This document shows, in pieces, positions 34,682 through 45,800 of a DNA stretch of 64,000 bases. The translations under genes were made by a program, and so were the position numbers. This stretch comes from Symbiodinium natans. Lineage: Eukaryota; Sar; Dinophyceae; Suessiales; Symbiodiniaceae. Each line of letters starts with the position of its first letter. The first letter of the stretch is position 1. The stretch covers positions 554,001 through 618,000 of the forward strand of contig CAJNDS010002757.1 in the NCBI GenBank assembly GCA_905221605.1. The letters are read 5' to 3'. Below the pieces are notes generated by a model. The model was not told the DNA's origin. It made no database searches and was given only the letters and a program-made list of their open reading frames with translations.

Positions 34682-34705
34682 CCCTACATCAACTGGTGCC
34701 TATGG
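34682..34705 (+). CDS. Possible mini-exon
   Basis: Acceptor gcccgcag, PYINWCLW, donor GTGAAC. Only 24 bases; weak. Confidence 0.25.
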
Positions 34706-34861
34706 GTGAACCCCAATGCACCTTCGCTAAAATCGCACCCACATTCGCTCCACCCTAAACCCCAAACCCTAAACCCTAAACCCCAAAACCCTAAACCCAA
34801 AGCCCCAAAACCCTAAACCCCAAACCCCAAACCCTAAACCCTAAACCCCAAAACCTTCAAG

Positions 34862-34949
34862 AACCAAACGAGAGCTGCCAAGAAGAGGTGCGGACTGGGC
34901 CGCGGCTCGACGCGCCAGTGTTGGGCGAGCGCGAGGCCGCGACCGGAGG
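34862..34949 (+). CDS. Exon with two open frames
   Basis: Follows a CCCTAAA/CCCCAAA run. One frame reads NQTRAAKKRCGLGRGSTRQC; another reads NESCQEEVRTGPRLDAPVLG. Both have good GC3. The 3' end merges into a poly-G tract. Confidence 0.4.
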
Positions 34950-35322
34950 GGGGGGGGCAGCAGTTGTTATAGGATTTATGATAGGGTTAATGGGATTCTA
35001 GGGTTAAGGGTTTACGATGGGGTTAATAGGATTCTAGGGTTTGTTATAGGGTTGATTACCGGGTTTTGGATAGGGACTTGAGGCTTTGGGGCTTTCGGGT
35101 TTGGAGTTTCAGGGACAGTTTTGGGGCTTGGCGTGTGCGGTGCGCCTAAACACTAGACCCTGAGCTATCAGGTACCTCGGAACTCCTTGGCAGGGATGTC
35201 TGGAATTTCAGCAATATAGGTGCATGGACGGATGGGTTGCAAGTCGGGATTCAGCACCTTGGCGCCCTCGACTCCAATTCCTTCAATCGAACCCGACATC
35301 CCAAAGCCCGCAAGCCCGCGAG

Positions 35323-35379
35323 GCAGGTGATCTGGTTCGGCTGGTCAAGAAGGATGCCCCCAGCTCGTTCCGGGAGAGG
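35323..35379 (+). CDS. Exon of an unrecognised gene
   Basis: Acceptor caagcccgcgag; donor GTTCTAAGGG. The frame reads AGDLVRLVKKDAPSSFRER, a basic amphipathic peptide. Confidence 0.5.
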
Positions 35380-35671
35380 GTTCTAAGGGGGGTTCAGGGT
35401 TTCGATTTCCGAATTGGGGGTGTGGGGCGTGGGGGGGGGGGGGGAAAGCTCCCGAAAGCAAGCCACACCCTACATGGCAAGCCACATCCAAAGCCCCAGA
35501 AATGCTTGGCCTCTGGTTTAACCGGAAGCCCCAAAACGTTCTACTGGGTGAACCTCGCCATGCCGGGGTAAGGCTTGGTGGGTTCAGGGTGCATGTTGGG
35601 CTTCGTTGTAGAGAGTCTTTTAGGAGGGACTGGGGCAGTTTTGGCGCCTTGCGCCGGGCTTCAGCGGCAAG

Positions 35672-35746
35672 GAGGGTGACTTTGCGCTACTTCATCCGCT
35701 CGAGCTCGCGCGGGCGGCGAGGGACTACCAAGACTACTGGAGCCTC
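35672..35746 (+). CDS. Exon of an unrecognised gene
   Basis: Acceptor tcagcggcaag. The frame reads EGDFALLHPLELARAARDYQ then DYWSL. It may continue to a stop at about 35803. Probably the same gene as 35323-35379. Confidence 0.45.
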
Positions 35747-36496
35747 TCTTGGCATCAGAAAAGAGTACTTCTTGTGGGGGTTCTTACGTTTTGGGATACA
35801 TGAGGGTTACCCCACTGTAGGAAACCCCCAGATCCTTTCAGGGGCCTAAGGTTTCTGGTTTCAGATCCCAAGCAGACATGAGATGCTTTCGGGATGGCGT
35901 TCGCAGCATGTGCAGTGTGCCCGCTTGGAAGCCTGATGCTTCTCGCAAATCTTGAAACAACTTACAGTCCTGACTTTCGTTGTCAAGAGAGCTCACCCTA
36001 AACCCGAAACCAAACGCCGAGACAAGAACATTCCAGTGCTTAACGGGGGCGGCAATCGAGTGAACATGGGCTTTTCGGTCAACTGCGTATATCTTTTTCT
36101 GTCCAGTGTGGGTTTAGATGCTAGCCGCCCTTTCCCCTCCGTGCCTTTGAGGTCAAAGGTAATAGAGGCACCCCAGTACGCATAACTAAATGGGGAGTGC
36201 TGAAGTTCGACTTGATCCCTGAGAGGCAGGAAAGCCGAGAGCCCGAATCATGAACCCTAAAGCCTATACCCAAAGACCCTACAAACCCGAAAACCCTAAG
36301 ACCCTAAAGCCCAAAACCCCATGAACCCCTAAGCTCTAAGCAGCCCCTGCAGCCTAAACCCACAGTCCCTTAAAAATACCGGCAAGGCTCCAAATCTCTG
36401 ACACCCTGAATCCCTGGAGCCCCAAAAGTCCCAAATCCCTTAAAAAACCCTGCAACTCTGAAAGCCCTAGCCCCCCAAAATCCCTGGTTCGCGAGA

Positions 36497-36549
36497 AATC
36501 CGAGGCATGGCATCCTGTCGGGTGAGCTTCCGAGACACGAGGCCGGGCC
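36497..36549 (+). CDS. Possible exon
   Basis: After acceptor ggttcgcgag the frame reads IRGMASCRVSFRDTRPGR and then meets TTTAGGG-like sequence. An internal GTGAGC could be the donor instead. Confidence 0.3.
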
Positions 36550-36559
36550 GAGTTTAGGG

Positions 36560-36960
36560 GGCTGAGGGGGCTTAGGGTTTAGGGCTTGGGCCACCCGAAG
36601 CCCTTAAGCCGTTTAGGGGTTTTCCCCGACACCCCTCAGACTCGAAGCGCCCGGTCCGTTTCCGTCTCCCCCCGCCCACCTCCTTGAGCAAGCAGAGGCT
36701 GAACCGAGGCCTCACATCCTATAGTTACCCCCCCCCCCCCCCCCCGACGCCTTCACCCCATTCTGAACCCGCCTACTACATCAACCCTTCCAAACCCACA
36801 AAACACAAAGCACCCCCAACAATCTGCACAATAATCCAGAGACAAGCCAAAACACAAAGCACCTCCCAACACAACAGCGCACAAACAACACATCCGAGGC
36901 ACCACCCTTACCCCAGACCTCAAATCCTATTCCCGTTCGTGAATGCTGATGGTTTCCTTG
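36560..36960. other. C-rich and A/C-rich low-complexity stretch
   Basis: TTTAGGG words, then a run of 17 C at about 36728 and an A/C-rich tract to 36940. No gene. Confidence 0.5.
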
Positions 36961-36974
36961 ACGCTCGCCCGTTA

Positions 36975-38060
36975 ACTTGAGTATGAGTACATGAAGTTAC
37001 TATCAACAACCGCTTCAAACAGGATAAACTTATCTTCATCATTCGCTATTTGCGCTCCTAGCTTGTCATGTGCTATCTCTACAATTCTGTATCTTATGTT
37101 CTTATTCGCCCTCGAGTATCTAATCCACTGTCTGGCAGTCAAGATCTCTCCTGCTTCGTATTAGCTCTTCTTCACCCTTTCCCTGATTTCATTTGCTACA
37201 TTTCGGCATCTCATGTTGGTATGTGCGATATTCTGCTGCGGTACCATAATGTCGTCATCATGTCTTGAATAGGCAACCTGTCTTCCCAAAAGTCGCTATA
37301 CATGCTATCAATGATTCCCTGTTTCCTTACCGTCCTTCTCACCTACTCTCTTACAAAGTTCCAATAACGATAATATCAGCATTGTCCCTAAAGAATGCTT
37401 CAGCTTTATCCAGAACATATAAGTCAGACATATAGATCTCAGCAAAGACAACAACATTAAAAGGTCAATAATCAAATTCTGGCAACCTTTCTCCCACATC
37501 TTCATGAACAGCAATGCTGAAAAACTTGTTGTAAGTCGTTGGTTCCACATCAAGTCGGTTGGTCGGCACTGCAAATAGCACATTCTTGCCCATTTGCTGG
37601 AAACAATCACCTACATCTCTTCCCTGGTACAGGAAAGTTTCACTGGGCTTCTTCACATAGTTTTCTCACAGACTGTTTTCGTGTCCCATTCATCTTCAAC
37701 TTCAATATTGAGAATACTAACTCTTGGAGTTTCAGGCAATTCGTTAAGCACATGTGTAAAGGTGCGCAGGCATTGTAATCGTCTTCGTTGCTTCCATCTT
37801 CCAATTAAGTCTGAAATATGGTTTTTAGAAGTTCTCTTCTGTTTCTCGTTCCTGCTATCATTGAGTCCTTATCACTTAATTCGTCTCTATTCGGCACTTC
37901 TATTCCTCTTAAAAACGAACTGATATTCAATATTCTCAGTAGGTTTATTACTCCAGAATCTAGGATTATGTGTGTAATTAACATCGTCTTCATAAACTGC
38001 TTTGTCTGCAGCATCTGCTTCATCAGTTCCACCTGTATTCACTCTTTGCATTTCAACACC
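36975..38060 (-). pseudogene. Superfamily-1-like helicase relic, virus- or transposon-derived
   Basis: AT-rich minus-strand block without telomere-like repeats and with codon use unlike the surrounding exons. In order along the minus strand: an upstream piece (GIEVPNRDELSDKDSMIAGT, about 37805-38032); a roughly 360-base open frame containing GKNVLFAVPTNRL and TTYNKFFSIAVHED; after an in-frame TGA (37465-37467) the piece FAEIYMSDLYVL and ADIIVIGTL; then MRCRNVANEIRERV near 37160-37215. The order core strand, Walker-B-like DExx motif (here AEIY instead of the expected DEIY), then IVIGT fits SF1 helicases of large eukaryotic viruses and big DNA transposons. At least two stops or frame changes and the altered Walker B residue make it non-functional. 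The Walker A region is not visible. The exact source group needs a search. Confidence 0.5.
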
Positions 38061-38114
38061 AGGGGTAAGGATTGTAAATGATGCTCTAAGAATAGAAAGA
38101 GCACCCTTCGACAG

Positions 38115-38217
38115 GAAGCCTGGCTGCCTCTGGCTTCCCTGGACCTCCGCCCGGCGGCGGGGCCGCCGGAAGAGCCGCCGCAGAAGCCGTTGCCCCGAAG
38201 CCTTGGGCTCCAGGAGT
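38115..38217 (+). CDS. GC-rich exon-like segment, frame ambiguous
   Basis: Acceptor cttcgacag. About 100 bases of GC-rich sequence are open in all three frames (for example LPLASLDLRPAAGPPEEPPQ or KPGCLWLPWTSARRRGRRKS). Could be the 5' exon of the glycosyltransferase-like gene downstream. Confidence 0.3.
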
Positions 38218-38299
38218 TAGGCGACGTTGGATCCTCGGAATTTTAAAAGGTCACTCTCACTCTCACCCTGGCTCTCACTGGAAATCTTAGAGGTCACTC

Positions 38300-38510
38300 T
38301 CACACTCTCACGCTCTCACGAGCTCACACTCTCACACTCTCACACTCTCACACTCTCACACTCTCACACTCTCACTCTCTCACTCTCTCACTCTCTCACT
38401 CTCTCACTCTCTCACTCTCTCACTCTCTCACTCTCTCACTCTCTCACTCTCTCACTCTCTGCCTCTCTCTCTCACTCACTCTCTCTCTGGCTCTCGCTCT
38501 CTCTGTCTCT
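38300..38510. repeat. CACTCTCA / CTCTCACT microsatellite
   Basis: About 200 bases of CTCACA and CTCTCACT words. Confidence 0.9.
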
Positions 38511-38599
38511 GCCGGGGGAGTTGAGGAGGGTTTCGTTGTTCGGGTTTCCGTGCCCTGCATGGGGGGGGGGCGGGCTCCCGGGGCTCCGCGTCATCTCAG

Positions 38600-38678
38600 G
38601 ATCCGTCCTCACGGTGGTGGTTTCCACCAGCCCCTCGAAGCTGGGTCGACAAACCATCTGGGCAGTTCTCCAAGCTTG
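38600..38678 (+). CDS. Glycosyltransferase-like gene, exon a
   Basis: Acceptor tcatctcag; donor GTCCTATTTT. Encodes the first beta-strand and helix. Phase 2, completed by the next exon. Confidence 0.55.
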
Positions 38679-40187
38679 GTCCTATTTTTTTGATACCCGC
38701 AATCTAGGGCTGACAGTAATTCAGAGAATTTCCCCCCCTCCCACGTGATCATGGCAACTTATTTCAAGGCTCTTCAACAGCCAACCCAGGAGGGGCCACT
38801 GCGACGTGGGGCTCCTCCTCGCAGTGCTGCAGAGCATCCAGGACTGCGCGGGACTGGGAGGTTGCCGGAAGCTCCTGGCCCCTTGGCGACGAGAAGGAGC
38901 CAGGGAAGTAGGTCCAGAGAGGAATGAGCAGCTGGGTTCCTTTTTTCTATTCTAATCTAATCCCTACTCGAAATCCCTACTGGTACATAAGGTATGTGGG
39001 TGTACATGCCACAGGTACACGTCCTTCTGGGGTTCATACTGCCCCCCCACATTCAAGGTCTTCGATGCCCATGCGGAGAACCTGGACCAAGTCGCTGACA
39101 GCGGCCTGGCGTGGGTTGCGGACGGCTCAGCGCAGCTCAGGAACGACTACCAGAACTACGTGCGAGCCCTGAAGGAGGCGAGCGAACAGCGGCATCCCGC
39201 CATGCATGCGGTGGAGCTCCTGCAAATGCCCCAGTGGGGTCATCTTGTCGGAACTGTCCGGCATGCCATGGAACACGTCACTACGCCCCTGGTGATGCTT
39301 CACCAGCACGACCTTCTTCTGAGGCCCAACATGACCCAGAGCCAGCTGCTCGGGTCGCTTCGGCTGCTCCTTGCTGGCCGCGCGAACTGCGTCCTTCTGA
39401 ATCGTGACGTAAACTTTGCCAAGCGCTCGACGCAGTACTTGCTCTCGCCCTTCTGGCGCCCGGACTTGTGGAGGGTCTTCTGCAAGCAGCATGCCCTAGC
39501 AGAGGAAAGGGAAGAAGGCACAGGGATGGCACTGAGTCCTTTTGTAGGCTACAGCGATCAGAGCCAGTTCGTGCGGGTGGACTGGCTGCAAGAGCGGGTG
39601 CTGCGTCCGGTGGCTCGGCGTAAGTGCTGCATGGAGTTCGTGGTGCACGAGCTGATGATCCGCAGCTGGCTTCACAACCCAAGCGACTGGCAGGGCACCT
39701 ACATGCTGGGTGACATGGAGGAGGGGCCCTTCATCTTCGACACGCAGAAGAACGGGAATGCCTGGGCACGAGAAGACGTGGCGTACAGCGAGGAGAACAT
39801 GGAGGCTTTCTACGTGCCCCCGGCCGAACGGCTAAGATGTCGCGGAGATGACAAGCTCTGTCTATCCTTGTACATCTACCAAAGGCCTGCTTCTTCCGTG
39901 TTGAGGGCTAGGAGGGCATGTTGAGGTTCAAGTTGTCCCTTTTGAGCCCTAAGCTGATTCAAGAGAGGCCCGGGGGCAGCGGCGTTCTGTACGTTCCCGA
40001 CACGGCGGGCGACGAGAACAGGGAGTCGCGGGACCTCTACAGCCCGGAAAAGGCGAAAGAGCATGGGCGCCAATGCTCTCTCGGTGCTGTCGGGTTGAGG
40101 GCCCCAAACAACTCTAAGAGCTTCCCCCCAAGCCCCCACGCCCTTCTGTCTTGGAGAGAGGCATCACCTCCAAGGGCACATCGCTGA
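38600..40187 (+). CDS. Glycosyltransferase-like protein (algal conserved family)
   Basis: Four exons, 38600-38678, 38790-38907, 39058-39897 and 39966-40187, whose three junctions all agree in phase. It begins with a beta-strand of glycosyltransferase type ([20 protein letters not shown]) and a helix ([16 protein letters not shown]). The large exon contains [17 protein letters not shown] (hydrophobic strand followed by HxHD, where GT-A folds carry their nucleotide-sugar/metal site), [14 protein letters not shown], an FCKQH motif, [33 protein letters not shown], and [16 protein letters not shown] recall similar unnamed proteins in dinoflagellates and other algae with this strand-D-helix-GTYxxG order. 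The function would be transfer of a sugar in the secretory pathway; substrate unknown. The C-terminal exon is Arg/Ser/Pro rich and ends at TGA 40185-40187. Introns here are short (68-150 bases) and free of telomere-like arrays. The 5' end is not identified. Confidence 0.55.
38790..38907 (+). CDS. Glycosyltransferase-like gene, exon b
   Basis: Acceptor caacccag; donor GTAGGTCC. The frame reads [20 protein letters not shown] then [19 protein letters not shown]. Phase 0 into exon c. Confidence 0.6.
39058..39897 (+). CDS. Glycosyltransferase-like gene, exon c (main domain)
   Basis: Acceptor cattcaag; 280 codons with uniform high GC3, the longest credible coding exon in the window. Donor GTGTTGAGGG at 39898; without splicing the frame would stop at 39922. 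Confidence 0.75.
39966..40187 (+). CDS. Glycosyltransferase-like gene, C-terminal exon
   Basis: Acceptor gattcaagag. The frame reads [20 protein letters not shown] and [16 protein letters not shown], then a lower-complexity tail to TGA. GC3 drops after about 40080, so the true end may be earlier. Confidence 0.45.
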   Translation, partial: RPGGSGVLYVPDTAGDENRESRDLYSPEKAKEHGRQCSLGAVGLRAPNNSKSFPPSPHALLSWREASPPRAHR

Positions 40188-40624
40188 AAGCAACAGTCGC
40201 AAAGCTTCCTCTCTGCCCTCGCGAATCCACGCTGTCGGCTTTGCATTCTTAGCCCTAGGACCTATGCACCTCCAACCCTTTCTTAAGACCCGAAGACGGC
40301 CCGGATCGAAACCTAAAGCCCAGCAGCAAAGGCCACAAGAAAGACCTCCAGGGGCGCAGCGACCTTTTGCACGCCCAAGCCCCCCCCCCCTCTCCCAGAA
40401 CCAAAGTACCCTACGCCCCGTTGCAGGCGTGGGCCCCGATAAGCCCCAAAGGCCTCAACCTTAAAAACTCATTGAGGAAATGGAGCTTTAGTCATGTCAT
40501 CAACATCCAACCCCTTAGCCCCAAACCCTGCAGACCCTCAACCCTTAACCCTCAACAAACACCAAGCCCCTAACCCTCGCCCTCAACCCTCAACCCTCAA
40601 CCTTGAGCCCCGCAACGCGCCCAG

Positions 40625-40656
40625 GTTTCCTCCTGCTCGTGTGCTTTGCCCTGAAG
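40625..40656 (+). CDS. Short hydrophobic exon
   Basis: Acceptor cgcgcccag; [10 protein letters not shown], then GC donor (40657) or GT at 40664. Resembles the exon at 57796 ([16 protein letters not shown]), suggesting a duplicated membrane segment or related genes. Confidence 0.4.
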
Positions 40657-42822
40657 GCCCGACGTGGTAGACCTTTAAGGCTTCGTTTACGCAAAACCCC
40701 AAATCATGGTTTGGGGTTCAGGGTTTAGGGCTTAGGGCTTGGGGGCCACAGACCGAAACCCCCAAAGCCCAACACGGCCCCCTTAGTCACCCTAACATGG
40801 AACTCCTCATTCGTGAGGACCAACAGCCGCCGCTTGCTTGTGTCGAAAAGCTTTAGGGCCAAGACCACATCGCAGATCAAACGCTTGGGTTCGCCAGTGT
40901 CCTGGGAAACACCTCTCCTCTTAGCTTCTCAACGGCGTTCTACATGTATCTGTATAAAGCACAGGTTGGTTTGGAATTCTTCTCTGTCTAAGCACGCCAA
41001 GACAAGGATTCTTTGGCCCACGTTTGTGCTGGTTCTGACCCTTCCACCTCATGACCCCAAGGCTTAAGTTTCAACCTGAACCTTCCTAATTGGCTGCTCC
41101 TGGAGCCCAGCCCCAAAAATGAAAGAGAAAAACATACAACAACCCTCAACCTGAAGCCTGAGGCCTCAGCCCTAAACCCGCAATCCCTAGATTCCCCAAA
41201 AAGCCTTAGAGCCTCAGTTCCCGAAATTCCCGAAACGCTAGTCCCTAAAAACCTACGCTCTGAGCTGAAGGTGCTGGCGTTGTGTCCTGGCATCTTCTGG
41301 CCCTATCGGCACTACCGACGGTGCCCCCTTCAAAGGGGAGCCCAGGGTGCTGGGTTTGGGGTTTGGGTTTAGGGTTTAGGGTTTAGGGTTTAGGGTTTAG
41401 GGTTTGGGGGAGCAGTTCCTACGAAGCACTTTTTCTGGGGTTTGGGGCTTAGGGTTTGGGGTGTAGAGGGTTTGGGGCTTGGGGTGTAGGGTTTGGGGTT
41501 TGGGGTGTAGGGTTTGGTTTGGGTTTAGGGCTTTTTGGGGGACCGGGCTTTTGGTTTCAGGGTCTCAAGGTCTCAGGAGGCTTGGGCGGGTTTAGGGTTA
41601 AGGGTGCCGAACACAGGTACGATCCAGAGCTGACGGAGCATCTCCGCCACTTGTCGTCCATGATCTCCATGTTTTCATGTTCCCGAAGCCCTAAACTTCT
41701 AAGCCTCTAGGCTTGCTTCTGAGCTTCTGAGCCTTAAACTCTGCCACCCTAAAGCCCTCCAACCCTCAAACCTAGACCCCCCCCCCAAAAAAAAACCGGG
41801 AAGCCACAGATTGGGATTCTTAGGGGACTCTTTTGAAGAACCTCGGCCGGTTTTGGGGATTTAGGGTTTAGGGTTTAGGGTGTAGGATTCAGGGTCTAGG
41901 GGTTTTACGGTTCGGGGTCCCAGCTCAGGCTTCATCAACGTTTGCATCCCCAGCGACGGGGAGAGCAAGTCCGTCACGCTGAGGACAAGCGAGCTTAGGG
42001 GGGATGATCCTAAACCCCCAAAGCCCCTAAACCCGAAAGCCCCTTGATAGGGATTATGGTACCCCCCTAGTAGAATCCCTATTAAGGACTGTTAGTACAA
42101 GGGGGAACATCCCAATAACCAGCACTCATTCAGGTAGTACGGAAGCCGTCTTTCATCGGAATGAATGGTCTCTTGGGTCGTTGGTATGAGTTTTTGTAGC
42201 TTGCTCTGCATCTTGAACTTGTGCGTTGTTGTGCCTCAAGACTCGTACCGGGGGGGGGGGGGTTGGGCATGAGCGGGGACCAGTGAACAAGCTCCGCATC
42301 GAAACGGCTTGCGACAGGCAACCGTAACAGTGGAAGGCCGAAAAACGTAACGGAAACTTTTAAGGGTTTAGGGTTCCGAGTTCAGGGCTTGTAGCAGAAA
42401 ATGGTTTCAACGGCGGGCTGTAACAGAAACTGCCGAGTCACGTATAGCCGTGAATCTTAGCCCACTGTATACCCTTGGATGCTTTCTCCTGGCCCACGCC
42501 CCCAGGAGACCGGAGCGAGAAGAGTGCATGTTTTCAAGATTATCCTGCCTGGAAGGTAGTACGCGATCTCACATGGGGTTTACGAAAATAGGGGACCGAA
42601 AATAGACCCACACATACTAGGATCCCCAATAAGGTACCCCCAATATCGTAAACCCCCACATAGCGTTCTTAAGTGGATACTGTAGGTGCTTGTGCCAGGA
42701 GCTTGATCGGTGCCATCGGATGCATGCCGAAGGCCGGGCAGAAGAGAGTTTAGGCGGATGTCTATATTCATACTTTGTTATTCGTTTAGATACAGGATAC
42801 AGGTATACATACATACAGAGAT

Positions 42823-42856
<34 letters not shown>

Positions 42857-45800
42857 GCATATATATATGTATATACATACAACAATAACAATAACAATAA
42901 CAATAACAAAAACAATAACAATAACAATAACAATAACAGTAACAGTAACAATAACAATAACAATAACAATAACAACAGAACAATAACAAGAACAACAACA
43001 ACAATAACAATAGCAATAACAATAACAATAACAATAATAAAAACAAAAGCAATAACAATAACAATAACAATAATAAACAACAAAAATATTAGTAGTACTG
43101 ATAATAGTAATAATTGCATCGCGTTCAGGCGGCTTTCTCGCTCGACTTGGAGATCTGCTTCCGTCGGTTTTAAGTAATAACAATAATAGTAACACCAATA
43201 ATGTCAACAAACAAGTATAATAATAGTAATAAAGATAATGATAATAAAATAAATAAATAATAAAGATAATGATAATAAAATAAATAAATAATAACTATAC
43301 ATACATACATACATACATACATACATACATACATACATACATACATACATACATACATACATACATACATACATACATACATACATACCGTTTGATATTT
43401 AGAGGCTGGAGCGTATTTGGACTTCCCTTGGAGGATTGCGCGTGCCGCTACCACGTCACCCTTGCGGATGACCTCCATCGCCTCGAGCTCCTGCAGATGT
43501 TTCAGAGCCTGATCTGCATGGAGAGTGGGGTTTAGGGTTTAGGGTTTAGGGTTTAGGGTTTAGGGTTTAGGGTAACCCTAAACCCTGACACCCAACCCTG
43601 AACCCAAAACCTGTTCGAAATCCAGGATGGTGACCAAGATCTTGGACGCCATTCCAGGCCAGACGCCAGCGAGTGCAGGGTGGAGCTTTTTGTTTTTTTG
43701 GTTTAGGGTTTCGGGTTTAGGGCTTTAAAGAGGACTTGTAGGTTCAAAGGCTCAGGGTTTCGGGTTTCGGGTTTAGGGTGTAGGATTTAGGGTTGAGGGC
43801 TTGCTACTTAGGGTTTGATGGGCTTTGGGCCTGGTCCTCCGGAGACTTCTGGGTGGTTGCAGGTCTTTGGAGCTTCGTGCTGGGGTTTCTGATCTCAAAA
43901 TCACCAAGTCCCACCCTAAGCCCTAAACCCTAAACCCTAAACCCTAAACCCTAAACCCTAAACCCTAAACCCTAAACCCTAAACCCTAAACCCGAAGTCC
44001 TAAACCCGAACCTAAGTTGAGTTCCTGTTCAGGTTATGACTCCGTAGCCTTGAACGAGAACGTGCGCGATTTCTTTCTCGTGTGGGTGGAGAGCACGAAG
44101 AAGGTGGAGACTTTGCCGAAGCCAAGGTTGATGATCTATAGGTCTGGGAGGTTCCCCCTTATGCTAGCAGTCCTTTAATAGGGGTTATGGTACCCCCAAC
44201 TATAATCCCTATTGAGGGCTGATAGTAAAAGGGGGGGAAGATCCCAAGGTGAGGGTTTAGGACAAGCGGCTCGCGGTGTGGATTTTGTTGTTGGGCAGGG
44301 CTTGGGCGTGCGGCCGTAGGGTTGGGATTTCAGCACTCAGGGTGTAGCCTTAAGCCCGCCCAGAATTTAAAAAGCAGACCCTAAACCCTGAACCCGAAAC
44401 CCTAAACCCTAAACCCTAACCCCTAAACCCTAAACCCTCAATCCAAGGACATCGCCCAGCTTCGCGAAAGTGCTCTTGCGGGCCTGGAGAGCAAGGACGG
44501 CGCTTTTGTCCCCGAACCCTGAAGCAACGGCTGCCTGATCCACCCTAATGGGGTTTTTAGGCCCAACGCCCCTAACCCCTCAGCTGTGGGGTTTAGGGTT
44601 TTTAGGGTTTAGGGATTAGGGTTTAGGGTTTTAAGGGTTTTAAGGGTTTTAGGGGTTTTAGGGTTCAGGGTTTTTAAATCCTCCTAAGCCCAACCTGACT
44701 CGCTTCCCGTGGGCAGGAGACTGCCGAGTGGCTGAGAGACTCGGCCGAGAGGGCATGTCAATATAAACATAGGCAGCTCATCGTGCTGTTAGGGTGTTTA
44801 GGGTTTAGGGTTTAGGGTGTCCAGGGTATATACAGAAGTTTTGAGTAGAAGTCGTAACAGCAGTAGTCGCCGTCTTCGAGCAGCAGCAGTTGGCGGTAGT
44901 CGTCGTCAGAGTATGACTGATAGGCATTCTCGTCGTAGTAGTCACAATAGCGAGCAAACCCCCTGAATTCTTTAAGTTCTTTGGCTTTGAGGGTTCAAAG
45001 CCCTAAGCCCTCAACTTCAGAAAGCTCTAGGGGGAAAACCTTAAAAAAAACCCCACAGTCGCACAGCCAAGGCGGGCGAAGCACCTATCAAACTCTGCGT
45101 GAAAACAGCTGGGCCGCAATGGACGGGGTTTCGGGCTGAGGGCTTCGGCGCGCTTATATGCCGTTGGAGGGGTATCAGAGTCTGAGATTGAGGCCCTCAG
45201 AGGGCCCCTCATAGGGCCCTCAGAGGGCGTTGAGGAACGTGCGCCGAAAAAGTTGCCGAATCCCGGCAAACCTTGAGCCCCTTAGCCTCAACTCCCAGGC
45301 TGCTTATGGTGCTTTAGACTGACAGTGATGTGGGTTAAGAGAAGGGCTTCAGGCACGGGAGTTGTGGGTTCAAGGGTTCAGGGTTCAGGGCTTCGGGTTT
45401 AGGGTTTAGGGCGCGATTCCAAGGGTCTCCGGCTCACGGGCTTTTTCGGTTGGAGCAAGGGTATTGGGGTTCAATCGCTTCTAGGGTTTTAAACCCTAAA
45501 CCCTGAAGCCTGAACCCTAGACCCCAAACCCCAAACCCTAAACTCCAAGCCCTATGCCTTATGGCTGTGCAGGACCAGCGGGTGCTTGCCCCGCTAGAGG
45601 CGGCGGTGGCCGCACTCCACGAGGAACCTGGGTTTGGTTGTGGTTTTGGTTTCTTTTTTGATTTAGGGTTTAGGGTTTAGGGTTTAGGGTTTTTGGGGCG
45701 AGGGGTTTGGGGTTTTCGGGGTTTCAGCATCATGGGGTGATGAGGCTCCAGGATGCGGGCTTGGGGTTCCGTTTGTCCGGGACTCCGCCCCTTGAACAAA

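Noticed and set aside
43291-43388. CRISPR-like direct repeats
   Set aside because: Simple (ATAC)n microsatellite; no spacers, and the genome is eukaryotic.
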